Source: Serpula lacrymans var. lacrymans S7.9
Lineage: Eukaryota; Basidiomycota; Agaricomycetes; Boletales; Serpulaceae
Length of the DNA: 64,000 nucleotides
Assembly: GCF_000218685.1 (NCBI RefSeq)
Contig: NW_006763294.1
Location: forward strand, 2,180,126 to 2,244,125
Direction of reading: 5' to 3'
In this document: piece by piece, positions 12,082-24,052 of the stretch
Layout: each line of letters begins with the position of its first letter
Numbering within the stretch: the first letter of the stretch is position 1
Program-made: the position numbers and the translations under genes
The notes under the pieces: model-generated
Database searches by the model: none
What the model was told of the DNA's origin: nothing
The model's input: only the letters and a program-made list of their open reading frames with translations

Positions 12082-14162
12082 TCAAGACGCAGACACAGCA
12101 GAATCGGGAGGAGAGTTCGTAATCGTGGGAATAGTAACGTCAGTATTTTTATCTTGAAGGTGGTGCCCTGAGGGCGTTCGTGCAGTTGGGGTCGGTGGTT
12201 CGAGCTCAGCATTATCTGTCCTGTCATCCAGATCCTGCGATGATGCCGCCGTTTCTACGGCCGAAATAAACGACATGGCCGAACTAGCTCGGGAGTCCGG
12301 GGCGGCATTTGATTGCTTGAATGACGAAGGAGGATATAAGCCCGCGACGGTCGGTATTTCGGCGGGCTGCACTGGCGTTTCTGTAGGCGATGATGACTCT
12401 GGAGCTGACTCTGGGTGGGTTTGTATAGAGTCAGGCTTATGTGTGTCAGACACTGACGAAACTGCGGGATCGTGTCCTTCTTGTTCCGTCGGGGTCTCTG
12501 CATTGGATTGATGCTCTGTAGTGCCGGCAGATGATGGACTGTGGCTGTCCGATGCCGGGGACTCCCCAGAATGGCTTTCAGAAGGACTCGCATCTGTTTG
12601 CAGGGGACCGGGCGTCGACGTGCTGTCGAAAGCGGGCGGTGGCTGCATGTCAAGTCTTGACGCTGAGAACGCTACCGCATCGGGACCATATGGCATACCA
12701 AAGCGTCCAAATGTGTCTCTTGAAGTGATGAGCTTAATTTGTTCAGCTGTGAGGCCCCCTTTTGGAATCTGAAACTCTGAACGCGTCACGGTGTGGGTAA
12801 GTGGCGCAGAGATGGAGTCGAGGGATATCGTGGACGGTGAATTCATGTGGTTCCTTGAACGCGAACGCGTAAGGGCCCGGAAGGCAGAAGGAGTAGCTGA
12901 TATCGACCCGGACGCTGAATGGGATGTACCATGCGACGCCGTGCGGCCGTGCGTACTCTGAGCCGTTGACACAGCCGACAGGTTACGACTGTGCGTAGGA
13001 TCATTACGCGGGGCGCTGCCTTGTTGAGCTGGAGGTTGTGCCCGGGATGTAAAGACACTGAAGAAACCCGATAGCCTTGACTGCCTTGGGCGTTGACTTG
13101 CATCCGCGGGAGGTGATGAAGTAGCATCATTTTGTGGTAAATTTGAAGTCCCACTGCCTCCGACTGCGGACCGTTGGGGGTCGTTTCCATCAAATGCAAC
13201 AACCTCAAAGTATGGGGGTGCCTCCCCTCTCGGATCCTCCAGAGTTTGCTGCTGATGAGGCGGCAACAACGATGTACTACTTTCTTGGGAATTATTCGTC
13301 GAGTCCATGCTTCGCACATCCACGCTTCTCCTCAGTGGCATATCTCTCGAAGCGGTAGACATGAGATGTGCCATTGAAGGGTTAGCTAGAGTGTCGTTAG
13401 ATTCAGCTCTGTCGAGAGGTATGTCGTGATGTATGTCGTCGTGCGGAACGGGTGAATAGAGCGAAAGTTGCGAAGGACCTCTATCTAAAGATTCTTCGCC
13501 ATGCTCGTCGAGGACAGGCATAGCCATTGCTGCATCCTCCATATCTGAACGTCCCCTGCATAAATGATAATCTGTGAGACGAGGGACGCCTGAGACTACT
13601 GAGACACACACCTGAAGATGACCAGTTCTTGTTCACCCGGTTCCTTCATGTATGGAGGCAAGGAAGTGGTTGAAATCTGACTGGGTGTTCGCCTGGGCCT
13701 GCGAGGTCTGCGAGTCTGCGAGGTCGTATTGGTAGTGCCCTGGGCGCCAGCTGCCTGACTACCAGAGTTCAGCGCTGTACGACTAGGCATGGCAGCATCC
13801 TCGCCGACCAAGGCTAGGTTTCGACGAAGACGACGCCTGGCGCATGTCACGGACGCAACTGCGATCAGGACTACAGCGATAACTAGTATAGGTATCTATA
13901 AAATTGCCCTGTCGATTGAGACTCGAGCTGGGTGAAAGTAAAAGCGACAACCACATACCCATGTCGAAGAAGGAATACTCGGTCCTGCGCCGTCGCCGTC
14001 TTGACCGATACTTCTGGCTACGTGCGTATAGTCATTAAGAGGCCTCGCAGAGACCTTGGTAAAGCATGCTGCCTGCGCAGTAAACAGGAAAGTGAAAAAG
14101 CGGAGGTAAAGGGAGAATATCGTTCGAGCCACCGCAGGATGCTGGTAAACCTCGTTGGTCAT
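12082..14162 (-). CDS. uncharacterised single-pass membrane protein with long Ser/Pro-rich tail
   Basis: Three exons on the minus strand, 14162-13959, 13895-13612 and 13555-12082, give 653 aa with frame kept. Residues about 12-34 (ARTIFSLYLRFFTFLFTAQA) look like a signal peptide or anchor. Exon 2 opens with a clear transmembrane helix, IPILVIAVVLIAVASVTCAR, followed by the basic stop-transfer run RRRLRR. The rest is a low-complexity Ser/Thr/Pro/Gln-rich tail with two segments that look ordered and conserved: APPYFEVVAFDG, and IPKGGLTAEQIKLITSRDTF followed by GRFGMPYGPDAVAF. A short extracellular part and a long cytosolic tail (type I) is the simplest topology. I do not recognise a named family and cannot give a function. 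It converges with the DUF1308 gene; their stops are about 200 nt apart. Confidence 0.8.
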
Positions 14163-14597
14163 GATGGCAAGTCTTTCAAAACTCTTCAGAGTCTCCGCAC
14201 ATAAGACTCACAGCAAGAAGAAATATAAGGACGTGCAAGGTTTTGGAAGGATAACAAGAGCGTGAACGAGATGACCAAGGATCCGGGGAGGCTGTACTGG
14301 CTGCCGCCCATAGCGAGGCCAATTTGACACTTGCCCCTTGAGGAACATCTGACGTTATTTATTATTGTCCTTATATCTTAGATCCGCTCCAAGCATCATC
14401 CTTATCCCCTTCCCCGCTTTTTCAAAAGGCTATTGTGTATTATACGCGGCCGTGTTTCTAACGACGTGCACCACTATTGTCAGAACATGCAGCACAACTC
14501 GGTAATATCTAACATCATAACTGAGCCTTCATACCAGTAGTTTTATACTTTCGTCTCAAAAAATCTGAAATATCTTGCGCTAGTCAAACACGCTGCG
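14163..14597. other. intergenic; left edge of the segmental duplication
   Basis: Holds the upstream region of the membrane-protein gene. From about 14404 rightwards the sequence matches the region starting near 35428, so the left duplication breakpoint lies here. Confidence 0.6.
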
Positions 14598-16380
14598 TCA
14601 GCTAGAAGCGCAAGGAGAAACACATAGGAAGGCACCTAGCTCCTGTGGTGATTCCTGTACGACCTATTTGTAGAAGCGCAGTGAACAATAAGATCCGCGA
14701 CAATTATGCACAAAACATACAAGGTGTCCTGCAGAATGTATCACAATATTCGACGAGTTTGCAGGCCTTCGCCACACCCTAATTCTTGTCGCTTCTGGAC
14801 TTTGCATACTGCTTAGAGGACATTAATAAACGAGTTCACCAAGTAGATTAGCCCCGACGTACCTCTTATCAGTCGGCCTCCCAGGAACAATCCATCTCAG
14901 CTCAATTTTCTTATCTAGCTTCTCGAGCAATTCCCATGTTTCATTCGAGGCCAGGTCGTTGGCAAAAGAGAGTGCCTCATGCATGCCAGACATCTTCAGC
15001 TTCACCTCGCCTTCTGGAGTATCCGTTAGTCCATAATCAACGTAAAGCTGTAAAACATCAGGATGCCAGGCGGCAAAAAGGGGGCTTGCTTTAAACGTCC
15101 GCAATGCCTCCTCACTACGGATACTCAATAAACTGTACTAGGTTAGGAGGGTAACTTACCGAGATGACCACCTGTCTCGTCTTTGAATAGCACCGATCAC
15201 GTATGCACGAAAGTTGTCGCCACGGTATTGGTGTGACTGAACGATAACGGGATCTATGAGTATCATCGAAGAGAACAGAGCTGGAAATTTCAATGCTGCC
15301 ATGACCCTATTCATGTAAACAAAACCGATGAGCATTAATGTCAAGTGCAATGAGGACAACCGACTCACGACGAGCAGCCTCCAAAAGAGTGGCCTACAAC
15401 CACCAATGTGCGATGCGTGAAACCATCACGTGTGCGCGTCTCACTCACATCATTAGAAACACGAGGCAGATGAGTGGAAAGGACCGTATTGGAAACTGCG
15501 GAAGGGATATAGTTCAATAAAAAATTTGCTATATCCCGTGCATTGTCCATCCATTCGTCTACAGTACTGCCATTAGCCATTGGCACAGAAAGCTCAGAAA
15601 TAGCATCGTACATATTCCACTGAGGCTACTGGCGTTCAGGAGCGCAGAATCGCCGTGTTGCACAGCTTCAAAAGACCAATCTTCATCTATCGGAGGTCCT
15701 TCCGAAGAGGAGAATAGACACCGTAGAGTTGTCTCCCATATCTATGTATACATATGAGGACACCATATACACGTGTCGTACTTGTCGATCACTTACTTCC
15801 TTGGGGAATCCATTCGCATGGGCAAGAAGCAAAGTGACGCCCTTTGATTTGTTGTCTGTGCTGTGTGTATTCTTCACGTAGCGATTGATACAGTTCCAGA
15901 GAACCTTCCGACTAGGTTCGCCTGGTAGCTGACCGCGTCCGAAGAGCTCCTGCCTCTCTGCTATCTCACCTCCCAATCGTTGGACATGGCGTTTACGTTC
16001 CTCTTTATCTGTATATTGAGAGGGTGCCTCTGGAATTGGGATATCTGGGACCACCCGTGGATATGCTGCTGGGATGATATGAGTGCTGAGTGTGTACAAG
16101 TCATGAAATGCCGGCGGTCGAGGCGATGAGGGTAGTTGAGGATACGCGAGAGATGCTGGGTGTTCATGCAGAGGATAAAATGGCCTGGGATGCACGGAAG
16201 TCCATTGAGGTGAGGGCTGGTATAGATATGTAGAGGTCATGCGAGCTAGTGGGTATGAATGATGGCGCCTCAGCCATGGCATGGCTTTAGTAGTCTCTTC
16301 ATGTGAACCGGTTTTGAGTGAACGCCACGATCCGCCAGTGCTATCACAAGCTTCAAGCGGTGGGAAAATAATCCTTTGAC
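14404..16380. repeat. segmental duplication, copy 1
   Basis: This stretch and 35428-37375 are direct copies that include the whole hydrolase gene and flanks. Similarity starts around the shared GTATTATACGCGG at 14436/35462 and fades past the shared CTATCACAAGCTTCAAG at about 16340/37340. Exon 1 is nearly identical between copies; the 3' half differs at many sites. Confidence 0.9.
14598..16282 (-). CDS. alpha/beta hydrolase, peroxisomal-lipase-like, copy 1
   Basis: Seven exons on the minus strand (16282-15797, 15741-15612, 15558-15369, 15306-15160, 15114-14863, 14808-14721, 14663-14598) give 452 aa with all joins in frame. The protein has the fungal lipase-like pattern: GVTLLLAHANGFPKE, then a WETTL segment, EAVQHGDSALLN, the nucleophile elbow VVVGHSFGG, the strand MILIDPVIV, and a C-terminal histidine motif VIHSAGHLVVQESP. 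These give the catalytic Ser and His; the acid is not certain. The ends are easily missed because the last two exons are 88 and 66 nt. It ends CVSPCASS with no SKL-type peroxisomal signal. A one-base indel relative to copy 2 near 15590 falls inside an intron (15611-15559), so both copies stay open. Confidence 0.85.
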
Positions 16381-17559
16381 AGTTGCGAGAAGTCGGTCTG
16401 TACTATGCCTGGACAGAAGTTGATGACGGTATGAGTTCATAATGTCCTTCCACAAGCTAAAACAACAAGCCCCACCAACCTAGATTCTACTGGCAGCAAG
16501 AATAAATATATATAAAGTGATCTGTCAAAAAATTGGGGTGAAACTGCACCTGCAGCGGTGGAGCCAGACCTGACACCATAAAGTTGAGGTCAGAGATGGT
16601 GATTTTGGAGGTAATGATGGGCAGATCTACCCCGATCCTGTGATTCCAAAAACCTCGGCTCAACTGCACCATAAACTCAAGGTATCTCCCCAGGATGCCA
16701 GGGACTTATCTGACTCTTTGGTGGGCTTCAACGTCTGGGGAAAGGAGGACAAGGATGCAGGCATGATGGCATTGTCGAACTGGCAGAAATAGGTTTTAGC
16801 ATATATGGCCATGTCGCAGCCTTTTGCACCTTTGACGAGTTCCATATATGGTAGAACTGATTTCTTGCTACAATGCCTCGGAAATCACGCTCAAATATTC
16901 ATCCAAACCCCGCACCCTCCGCTTCGGCAACTGCCTTAGTTGTCATTTGATGACCCGTGCAAGAACCGTGCCCACATGAGGGATTGTTCGATGGGTCTGA
17001 TTAGATCCAGGCACAAATTACAGCAAGCATGTTGTAATGTCTACAGGTGGGTGGGTCTCTGCCGACCATTGTTCGGCATGCCCCACCGAGGGGCTGCAAG
17101 CCGGGCAAAAACAATTTATTATATTCAAAATTCAGTATAGTATTTTAGTAATTTAGATAGTGTTACAATCACACTAAGGTTCAACGGACTTGCTATCTCT
17201 CGTAAATGCTCTAACTGTCAATAGCTAGTTTCAAAATTTTTTGAGATGCACAGTTGTGAGGGATGTCCTTCCAAAAAGCCCAGTGGTGGACCCAGTATGA
17301 TGACATAGACTTGTAAAAATTTCAACCTGCTGAAATATATAAATGATTTATGCTTAACCTCAAGAGCTTCCAATACCCACACATCAATCTCTGCAGCATG
17401 AACAACTTGGATCTGAGCCCTATCAATACTGGTCGAGTTTCTGCCTTCAGTCTAGCTGTTACAAACCTCCATGCGACCTGTGCCTGCATCGGATTCTTGC
17501 ACTTTCCTGCCGATGATAAGCGTGTATGGCACCATTCTGGGGAAGAGAAGTTGGTGTAA
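16381..17559. other. intergenic entering the transposon block, nothing recognised
   Basis: No gene or element identified with confidence. Short frames such as 16660-16845 (minus) and 17350-17559 (plus) resemble no family I can name. The region may be old transposon sequence. Confidence 0.4.
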
Positions 17560-18887
17560 CAACCAAGAGTTATTTACTCTGGCACACACTATGAAGAAGA
17601 TGATGGGGAGTGGTTACCCCTTTGGCTGCAGTGAGTTAGTTGTGCTAGACAACAGGAGGACTCGCTGAGTCCTTCCCCATGTATTGCTCTTTGTATATAT
17701 ACCAAAATACATGAGGTACTGTACAGCTGTAAATAAAGTTCAAAGTCCGATGTCTAGCATGTGACCGGTCACATGATGAGTCTAGACACTGGTCAGGTGA
17801 TATGTCACATGACTGGTCATGTGACTATGAAAAGTTGAAAATGTAAAGTGAAGTAAATGGTCACATGACTGGTCATGTGACTTGGAAAATAAAAGTAGAA
17901 GTACAAAAGTGAAGCGTAAGTAGATGCTGGTATGTCAATTGTAACAGTTGGTCTTCCACTAGCTGCCAGAGATTCTAGAGGTAATATGGGAGCTAGCTCA
18001 TGCAAGGCATTACTGGATATAATGAGGTAGATTCATGATGCAGAACTATGCTACATACATGCGGTATATATACTGTTAGTCTACTTCAGGGGAGGCTCGT
18101 AGATAAGTTAAGAGGAAACGGGTGAATACAAAAAAGGTAACATAATGAGCCAATAGTGATAAAGGCTGTTGGTCATGAGGTGTCCATGAGGTATGATATA
18201 AATAGATACCAATGGCAATAAGGGCTTATAGTCATATGATGAGCTATAAGGAGAATCCTAGGAGAAATGGCTAAAGATAGATCAGAGGGTGGTCGGATGA
18301 TCTAGTAGAAGCGCAGATAGGAGAATCCTTGGAGAATAGCTAAAGATAGCTGATAAGACGATAGTGTCCAATAGGATAGGAGGTCTAAAGATAGAATGTC
18401 TGTGTGGCAATGCAAGGTAAGATAAGATAAAGGTAAAAGATAAGAAAAGATAAGATGAAAGAAAAGAAAAGAAATAAAAGGTGTAGATAAAATTGTAACA
18501 CCAGCTGTGTTACAACTAACGTACCAGTACCTACTTACACTTTACTTTTTCATACTTTTACTTTTATCTTTCCAAGTCACATGACCAGTCATGTGACCAT
18601 TTACTTTACTTTACATTTTCGACTTTTAATAGTCACATGACCAAGTCATGTGACACAACACCTGACCAGTGTCTAGACTTAGCATGTGACCGGTCACATG
18701 CTAGACATCAGACTTTAAACTTTATTTACAACTGTACAGTACCTCATGTATTTTAGTATATATATCCTGTTGTCTACCAACTTGTTGAAACCTAATGGGT
18801 AACCACTCCCACCTCTTCCTCTACTTCTGAGTGTTGTTTTTGTTGTGCTCCAGTGCCCCAAGACTGTGACTTGTTGGTGTTGTCACA
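17560..18887. mobile_element. fold-back element made of two inverted LTR-like arms
   Basis: The left arm (about 17605-17955) and right arm (about 18503-18806) are inverted copies roughly 300-350 nt long. Both contain the sequence around TACATGAGGTACTGTACAG and the palindromes described separately. The left arm starts TGTAACAACCAAGAG, the same start as the solo LTR at 22055-22474, so each arm appears to derive from an LTR. The centre (about 18400-18485) is a purine-rich GATAAGATAAAGG-like low-complexity stretch. No transposase frame is present. It could be a fold-back element or two LTRs brought together in inverted orientation. Confidence 0.65.
17758..18700. repeat. cluster of six near-identical palindromes
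   Basis: Palindromes of the types TCACATGACTGGTCATGTGA and CATGTGACCGGTCACATG occur at 17758-17775, 17805-17824, 17861-17880, 18577-18596, 18633-18653 and 18683-18700, three in each arm of the fold-back element. Each contains CACATG/CATGTG, an E-box-like core. Confidence 0.8.
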
Positions 18888-19786
18888 AGCTGACCCATAT
18901 GGGTTCCTTCCTCTTATGTGCCGCATTTGTCAGTATGCCTCAAAAGGTATTATTCTGAAATATAATCAAGCGGAACGGAAACTTTAAGTATGGCACTGGT
19001 AAGTCAATATTTTTACTATGATACAATTTAAATAATTATCTTGAATCAGGCCTATGAGTGAAACAGAAGAACGGGTGGTCCCATCTGCTCTTGAAGATCA
19101 CCAAAAAACCCATCATATTCAGGCACCAGTCTGCGTTTGTGCATTGCAAGACTCTGATAACAGGACTTTCACTGAGGCTGCAATTTTTCAAGTCACATTT
19201 GGCTGATTTTCTGGTGAATATGTTGCAACATGTGCTCAAAAATGGTGCAAGTATTGAAGTGAGCATTTTTCTTGAAATATATATATATAACATTAATATT
19301 GAGGTGTTAACTGATTGATTCCAGTTTTCATAGAGCATCTTTACAGTAAGATTGGTATGCCTCTCAAGGTATACCCACAATGTGGTATAGTTACTGTCAT
19401 TACTGCTCTGACTGGCTTTCAGCACCCGATGAAGTATTGCCTAGGCCCATACTCTATGCAGATACTGCAGAAGGCCCTCCAACTCAACCCAATACTCCAA
19501 GCTTAAGTGTGCTTTCAAGTCCCTCTCTATGTGGAGCAAGACACCTACATTAAGATTTCAATTTACTGGATTTTCAACATGTTGTTAAAAGGAGACAGGT
19601 TAGTGACTTTTTCATGCTGATAAAGTTAGACACTCTTGATGCTGGAGGCCTCACTGCTGAGGAACTTAAGTGTATTTTGGTGCAGTGTGAATGTAGTTTG
19701 CTCATGACTCGGTGGGTTTTTGATCACCACACTTGTACAATTGATCTTACTTCAGAGCAAGAAGTTATTGATCTGTCCTATTCCCT
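18888..19786 (+). other. transposon-derived coding remnants, family unknown
   Basis: Short coding-like pieces separated by intron-like GT-AG stretches occur here, for example an open piece containing VPLYVEQDTYIKISIYWI near 19515-19590. They run into the coding-like tail of repeat R1 copy A, which ends MELLDLD followed by a stop at about 19956. They probably represent the eroded polyprotein of the element that carried R1, but I cannot name the family. Confidence 0.35.
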
Positions 19787-20945
19787 AAGGTACATCTATT
19801 CTTCATCCATTGTCTTCACTACAGCTACACTTACCATATGCTGCTTGGGACATACTTGTTCCAGATTGGAACTACTCCTCTCCCTCCCTCATTTGACCAG
19901 GTGGTCCACTACAACCAGACTATTGGTAAAGCCATGGAACTGTTGGATTTGGACTAGGTGGTGGACCAGTGGCTCCAATTTCTTTTTTTCAGCAGAACAT
20001 TCATTTGCAGTGCGATTATTTTTGATTTTTGAATCATTTTTATGGACACATATTTTTTCAAAATGCCTAACTAACAACAAACAAACTGTGTTGATACTGA
20101 AGTTATTTTTGCCGTGCTTTTTTTACTGCATCTTCCCATGACATCATGATTTCCTTGCTCTTTTTCTGCTATTGGACTTTATTTTATGGCTATACAAACC
20201 TGTTACATTACTTACACAGCATTCATTGTTTTATCTCTTTCTTTTCCTTATTTTGACAATCTTATCCTGTACTACCTAAGTACTGTATGATTTGTCAGCA
20301 TACATTCCTTCCTTCATGTTCTTTCTCATTCTTTTGCATAGCTATACTATGCATAGCCTACCTTTCTTTTACTATATAAACCCCTGTATTTAACATTGTA
20401 AAAAAAACAAGAAATTCAATCCAGACTTCTTCTCTAATCTCAAGTTCACTACTCTCTGCTACTTGTGATCCAGTGTGGTCACAACACTTTCCACTGCTAC
20501 CACTGCTACCACTGTTAACTGCTGTCATTATCACTCATCACTTCCAAAGTCATTGTTATTCCTTTCAATTAAAGTCCTTCTGAGCTCTACAGTCTGTGCG
20601 TCAGGAGCCTACTATCACTGAGAACCTTATCACCTTGTCACCTTGTCGTTCTCAAATCTACCTTGTGCTACAATTAGCAAGGTAGTGCTCGTTCATACTT
20701 GTCATAGAGCCCCTATCTTCTATAATCCAACTATCCCTCCTCCTCAAAACCCACACCCATACATCTCTGGGTTTTACTTTAAAGGATCATTATATGTACC
20801 ACCTCATGAACAACCAAACCACTCCACTGCTCTAGAAGGCAAAGCCCATACACAAGTTCCATGGAATCTGGGAGGATTGTGTGTTAGTTTGTTTTGTGTG
20901 TGGTTTTTTAACAGCAATTCTCATCATCAACAGCACCAGAGTATT
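19787..20945 (+). repeat. dispersed repeat R1, copy A
   Basis: Matches 25235-26345 (plus) and, in reverse complement, 52637-53590. It begins with the end of a coding region (a frame ending MELLDLD before a stop) and continues through an AT-rich stretch with a TATATAAACCCC promoter-like motif at about 20373. It ends at a shared boundary reading CTCATCATCAAC after an intron-like GTGTGTTAG...TAACAG segment. The layout suggests the 3' coding end plus LTR/leader of a retroelement. Confidence 0.75.
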
Positions 20946-22054
20946 CAAACTTTGGTTATAACAGTGTTGGAGAATTTGCAAGACATTTTGATCCATAGGC
21001 CATTGGTGTCTATACCAGTTTACAGTTTTTCATTCCAGTTAACTCCAAGACCATGTCAATGTATTGGGGTTGCAAGAGGGAAATTGTTTTGTTTAAATGA
21101 TCACATTGGATTTCTATTCTGAGGAAGTACTTTGTTTCTCCAAGGTCCTGCATTTTGCACATGGATCCAAGTTTGGCTTTTGTGATATCTATGAATTTTG
21201 AGATGAAGCTTCTATGAGGAAGTTATTTACATAAACAACAACAAAACATATTTTTTAGTTGTTCCAGAATACATAAAGACATGTTTCTGCATTTAGTCTT
21301 GTGAAACCAAGCTCCTAGAGCTTGCAATCAAAGGTTTTGTTCCATGTACAACTAGTTTCTTTTAATCCAGAGATGGATCTTTTCAACCTCTAACAGTCTG
21401 TGAGGCAATGTCAAACTATAACAAAACAAAACCTATCTCCAACTGCACTTGCAGGGAGTAAGAGGTATGATAAGTCTCAAGATTAATAGATGCTAGAGAT
21501 GAGGAGTAAAATGGGAATTCCAAGTAACAAAAAGCTAAAGAATTATACATGAATATGTAGGGTTTTTATAATTACATAACTGCCTATCTCTCCAGACCAA
21601 AAGAGGAATAAAAAAAAGTGGTCTGAAGATGGGACTGACCAATATGAAAAAAATAACTATTGTATGACTTCAGAGATTAATAAGCAGGTGAAAAAATGTG
21701 CTAATAATAGGTTTGTCAGGTATATTCAGGAACTGTATCCTCATGATGAGGTACAATCCTGACTAAAGCCTCTATTAATATATTAAGGCACTAATGGGCC
21801 TTGGAGTTAGTTAGCAAGATCTCAGCCACTAGCCTTTACCCATTGTATTGGCTGGCTGGAAGTACTACCCATTCTCTGATCTGTGATATGAAGTGGTATT
21901 GATGATTAAGAAAACCTATTAGGGCAATGAGAAGGAGAATAGCAAATGACACCTCCAGCCCTAAGGCCAAAAGTATAACAGGAAAGGTGTTTGAAAACCA
22001 GGACATAAAAATGAAGAAGTAAGGAAAAGTAAATGGTCCTTACACAGTCCAGAT
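20946..22054. other. AT-rich non-coding, probably old transposon sequence
   Basis: No gene, RNA gene or complete element recognised. It is flanked by R1 copy A and a solo LTR. Confidence 0.4.
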
Positions 22055-22474
22055 TGTTACGATAACACAATTTTTGGACCTTTCCTTTGATTTTCATTCT
22101 CCGCTTTAACCTTTTACTGTAGTTTTCACACTCCATGCCATGCAGCACTTTCCCTTTGTTCAAACACCACTTTCTCGTGCTGCGCTGCCTTTCTTCTTAT
22201 TTTAGATACAACTCTCTCACACAGTGGAGCTGGTCATACGGGCTAGGCCCTATGACATCATCAGCCACTGCCTCTAACAACTGTATAGTACATACGTACA
22301 AACCAACCTGTAACAGTATATAAACCCCAATAGATCAAGGAGACTCCTCAGCGAGTCCTCCTGTTGTATCCTCACAACTAACTTGTTGAAGTCTCAAGGG
22401 TAACCGATCCCATATCATTCTCCTTATAGTGTGTTCTAGTTGTGCGCCAGAGTAACAAACTCTTGGTTGTTACA
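22055..22474 (-). repeat. solo LTR (about 420 bp, minus orientation)
   Basis: On the minus strand it starts TGTAACAACCAAGAGTTTG and ends in CGTAACA, the TG...CA ends expected of an LTR. Its first 40 and later bases match the left arm of the fold-back element, including the ACAACAGGAGGACTCGCTGA block. No clear target-site duplication was found at the edges, and no partner LTR in the same orientation is next to it. Confidence 0.55.
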
Positions 22475-22980
22475 TCAGGACTCGCTCTTTTTACTCTCTC
22501 ACACATTGTGCAAACCCAGATCCCAGGGTTAAGGGAATATAATTGTTGTTTGGGAATATCCCGCATAGCAGATAGGTGCGCTCTTCGCAACGGCCTTGTA
22601 GTGCTTTGGGAGAAGAAACAATAATTATTGATATGCGGCCCCCAGCGTTAAGGGGAGTACTTTAGCTCAGCAATAGTGTGGAACTATTGTTGATTAGAAA
22701 TTATATACAACTTCTTCTTTGTTTTCCTCTGACCAGGCCGGGCGCTTGCCTCCGCCAGTTGGAGAAGGGCTGACAGCTTAACAAGCGGGCCACCCCCTGA
22801 CAACCGTTCGGACCAGGGTTTCAATACAAATACCTTTTATATACAAATATCAAATACAATAGTGTGGGTAGTTGGAGATTGATATCCGATACTCAGCTGG
22901 GAAGACATTGATCTGCAGATAGCAAGCGGGGACCCCCAGTGACCTTTTTTTTACTTTACTTTACAAGAGAACAAGTTGAC
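22475..22980 (+). other. leader region upstream of retrotransposon gag
   Basis: Non-coding sequence preceding the gag frame at 22981. It probably is the 5' untranslated leader of the LTR retrotransposon remnant. No primer-binding site could be assigned. Confidence 0.4.
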
Positions 22981-24052
22981 ATGTCGTTGCAAAGTCAACA
23001 ACCTGACGTCAATACTCTGTTGCACAACATGCGTGCACAGATCTTGGCATTGACCACACAACTTGCTGAGCTGCAGGCGAACCCCGCCGCAGCAACCCCC
23101 TCGGTCGGGAAAAAGTTCACAAAGAAAGAAAGTTGAAGTCATCGCTGACCCTGGCGCCTTCGAAGGAGAAAGATCACGATTCGCCAAACGGTGGATCAAA
23201 CTCCAGATTTGGGTCAAGGCAAACTGGGATGCGTTTGCCAACGACTTCGAGGTAGCTACTGCGGTGCTATCTCGGCTAAAAGGACCTGTGGCGGGTCAAT
23301 ACGCCCAAGTTAGATTACAGGAGTGCTACACCGCGGGTGTGTGGCCTACCTGGGATGATCTCAAGATAGAGATTGAAAAATACTTCAAACCACAAGCTGA
23401 GCGCAACTGGGCGCATCAGCAAATCTGTTCCTCCAAACAAGGAAATATGAGGACTGACGACTTTGTAACCCAGTTCCTGGCTCTCTCCATCCAAGGGGGC
23501 TTAGGAAATGAGCATGCAGTAGAGCTGCTAGAACAAAATGTAAACCCTCATATTGCAGAACAACTCTATCTGCAAGATATGAGAAGCGACAACCTCTCCC
23601 AAGCAGTGGAGGAGGTTCGGAAAATAGGTAGGGCCATAGAGCTCTACAAGATGCACCAAGGTGGCGGGTCCACCACTAAAAATAACTTTTCCCAGAGGAG
23701 CCCTGGGTCATCAAACCAAAAATCACATCATTCTCATGGGTTTCAGCCTTTTGGATTGCAACCAGGTTGGGGTGCACCAATGGATATTGGTGCGGTCCAA
23801 GGCAGACAGAAGCACAGATTCACCTGCTTCAGCTGTGGGCAGGAGGGGCACATGGCCCAAGATTGCATAAACGGAGCGTGGGCCGCTCAACAAAAAAATA
23901 ACCAAGGGCGCCAGGCGCGCCAACTAGAAGCGGAGAAACCGGACGATCAGCTCCAGACTCTGGCCGGTCGTTCATACGACAAGATCCGGGCCTTCTTTTA
24001 CGACCAGCAGGTCGCTGAAATGAAGACTCAGGGAAAAGAGTTTGGAGCTTAG
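22981..24052 (+). pseudogene. LTR-retrotransposon gag with zinc knuckle, one frameshift
   Basis: Gag of Ty3 type. The start MSLQSQQPDVNTLLHNMRAQ at 22981 runs 51 codons. A frameshift between about 23050 and 23130 is needed to enter the long frame that contains KVEVIADPGAFEGERSRFAK, a capsid-like region with WPTWDDLKIEIEKYF, and the nucleocapsid knuckle CFSCGQEGHMAQDC (C-X2-C-X4-H-X4-C, near 23826-23867). The frame ends at 24052, as gag usually does before a protease/pol frame. The frameshift shows this copy is dead. Confidence 0.8.

Noticed and set aside
12243..13377. Plus-strand frames opposite the Ser/Pro-rich membrane-protein tail
   Set aside because: Shadow frames of biased coding sequence; no independent support.
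14823..14862. C-terminus of hydrolase copy 1 ending in GELVY
   Set aside because: This is readthrough of the exon 5 donor. Splicing at GTACGT (14862) to 14808 restores the conserved VWRRPANSSNIVIHSAGHLV region.
15560..15612. Apparent one-base frameshift in hydrolase copy 1 relative to copy 2
   Set aside because: The indel lies inside an intron (GTACGA...CTGTAG in copy 1, GTAAGA...CTGTAG in copy 2); after splicing both give the same frame (SGIYEWMDNARDI).
17758..18700. Repeated palindromes considered as a CRISPR-like array
   Set aside because: Spacing is irregular, units lie in two inverted arms, there are no unique spacers, and the genome is fungal.
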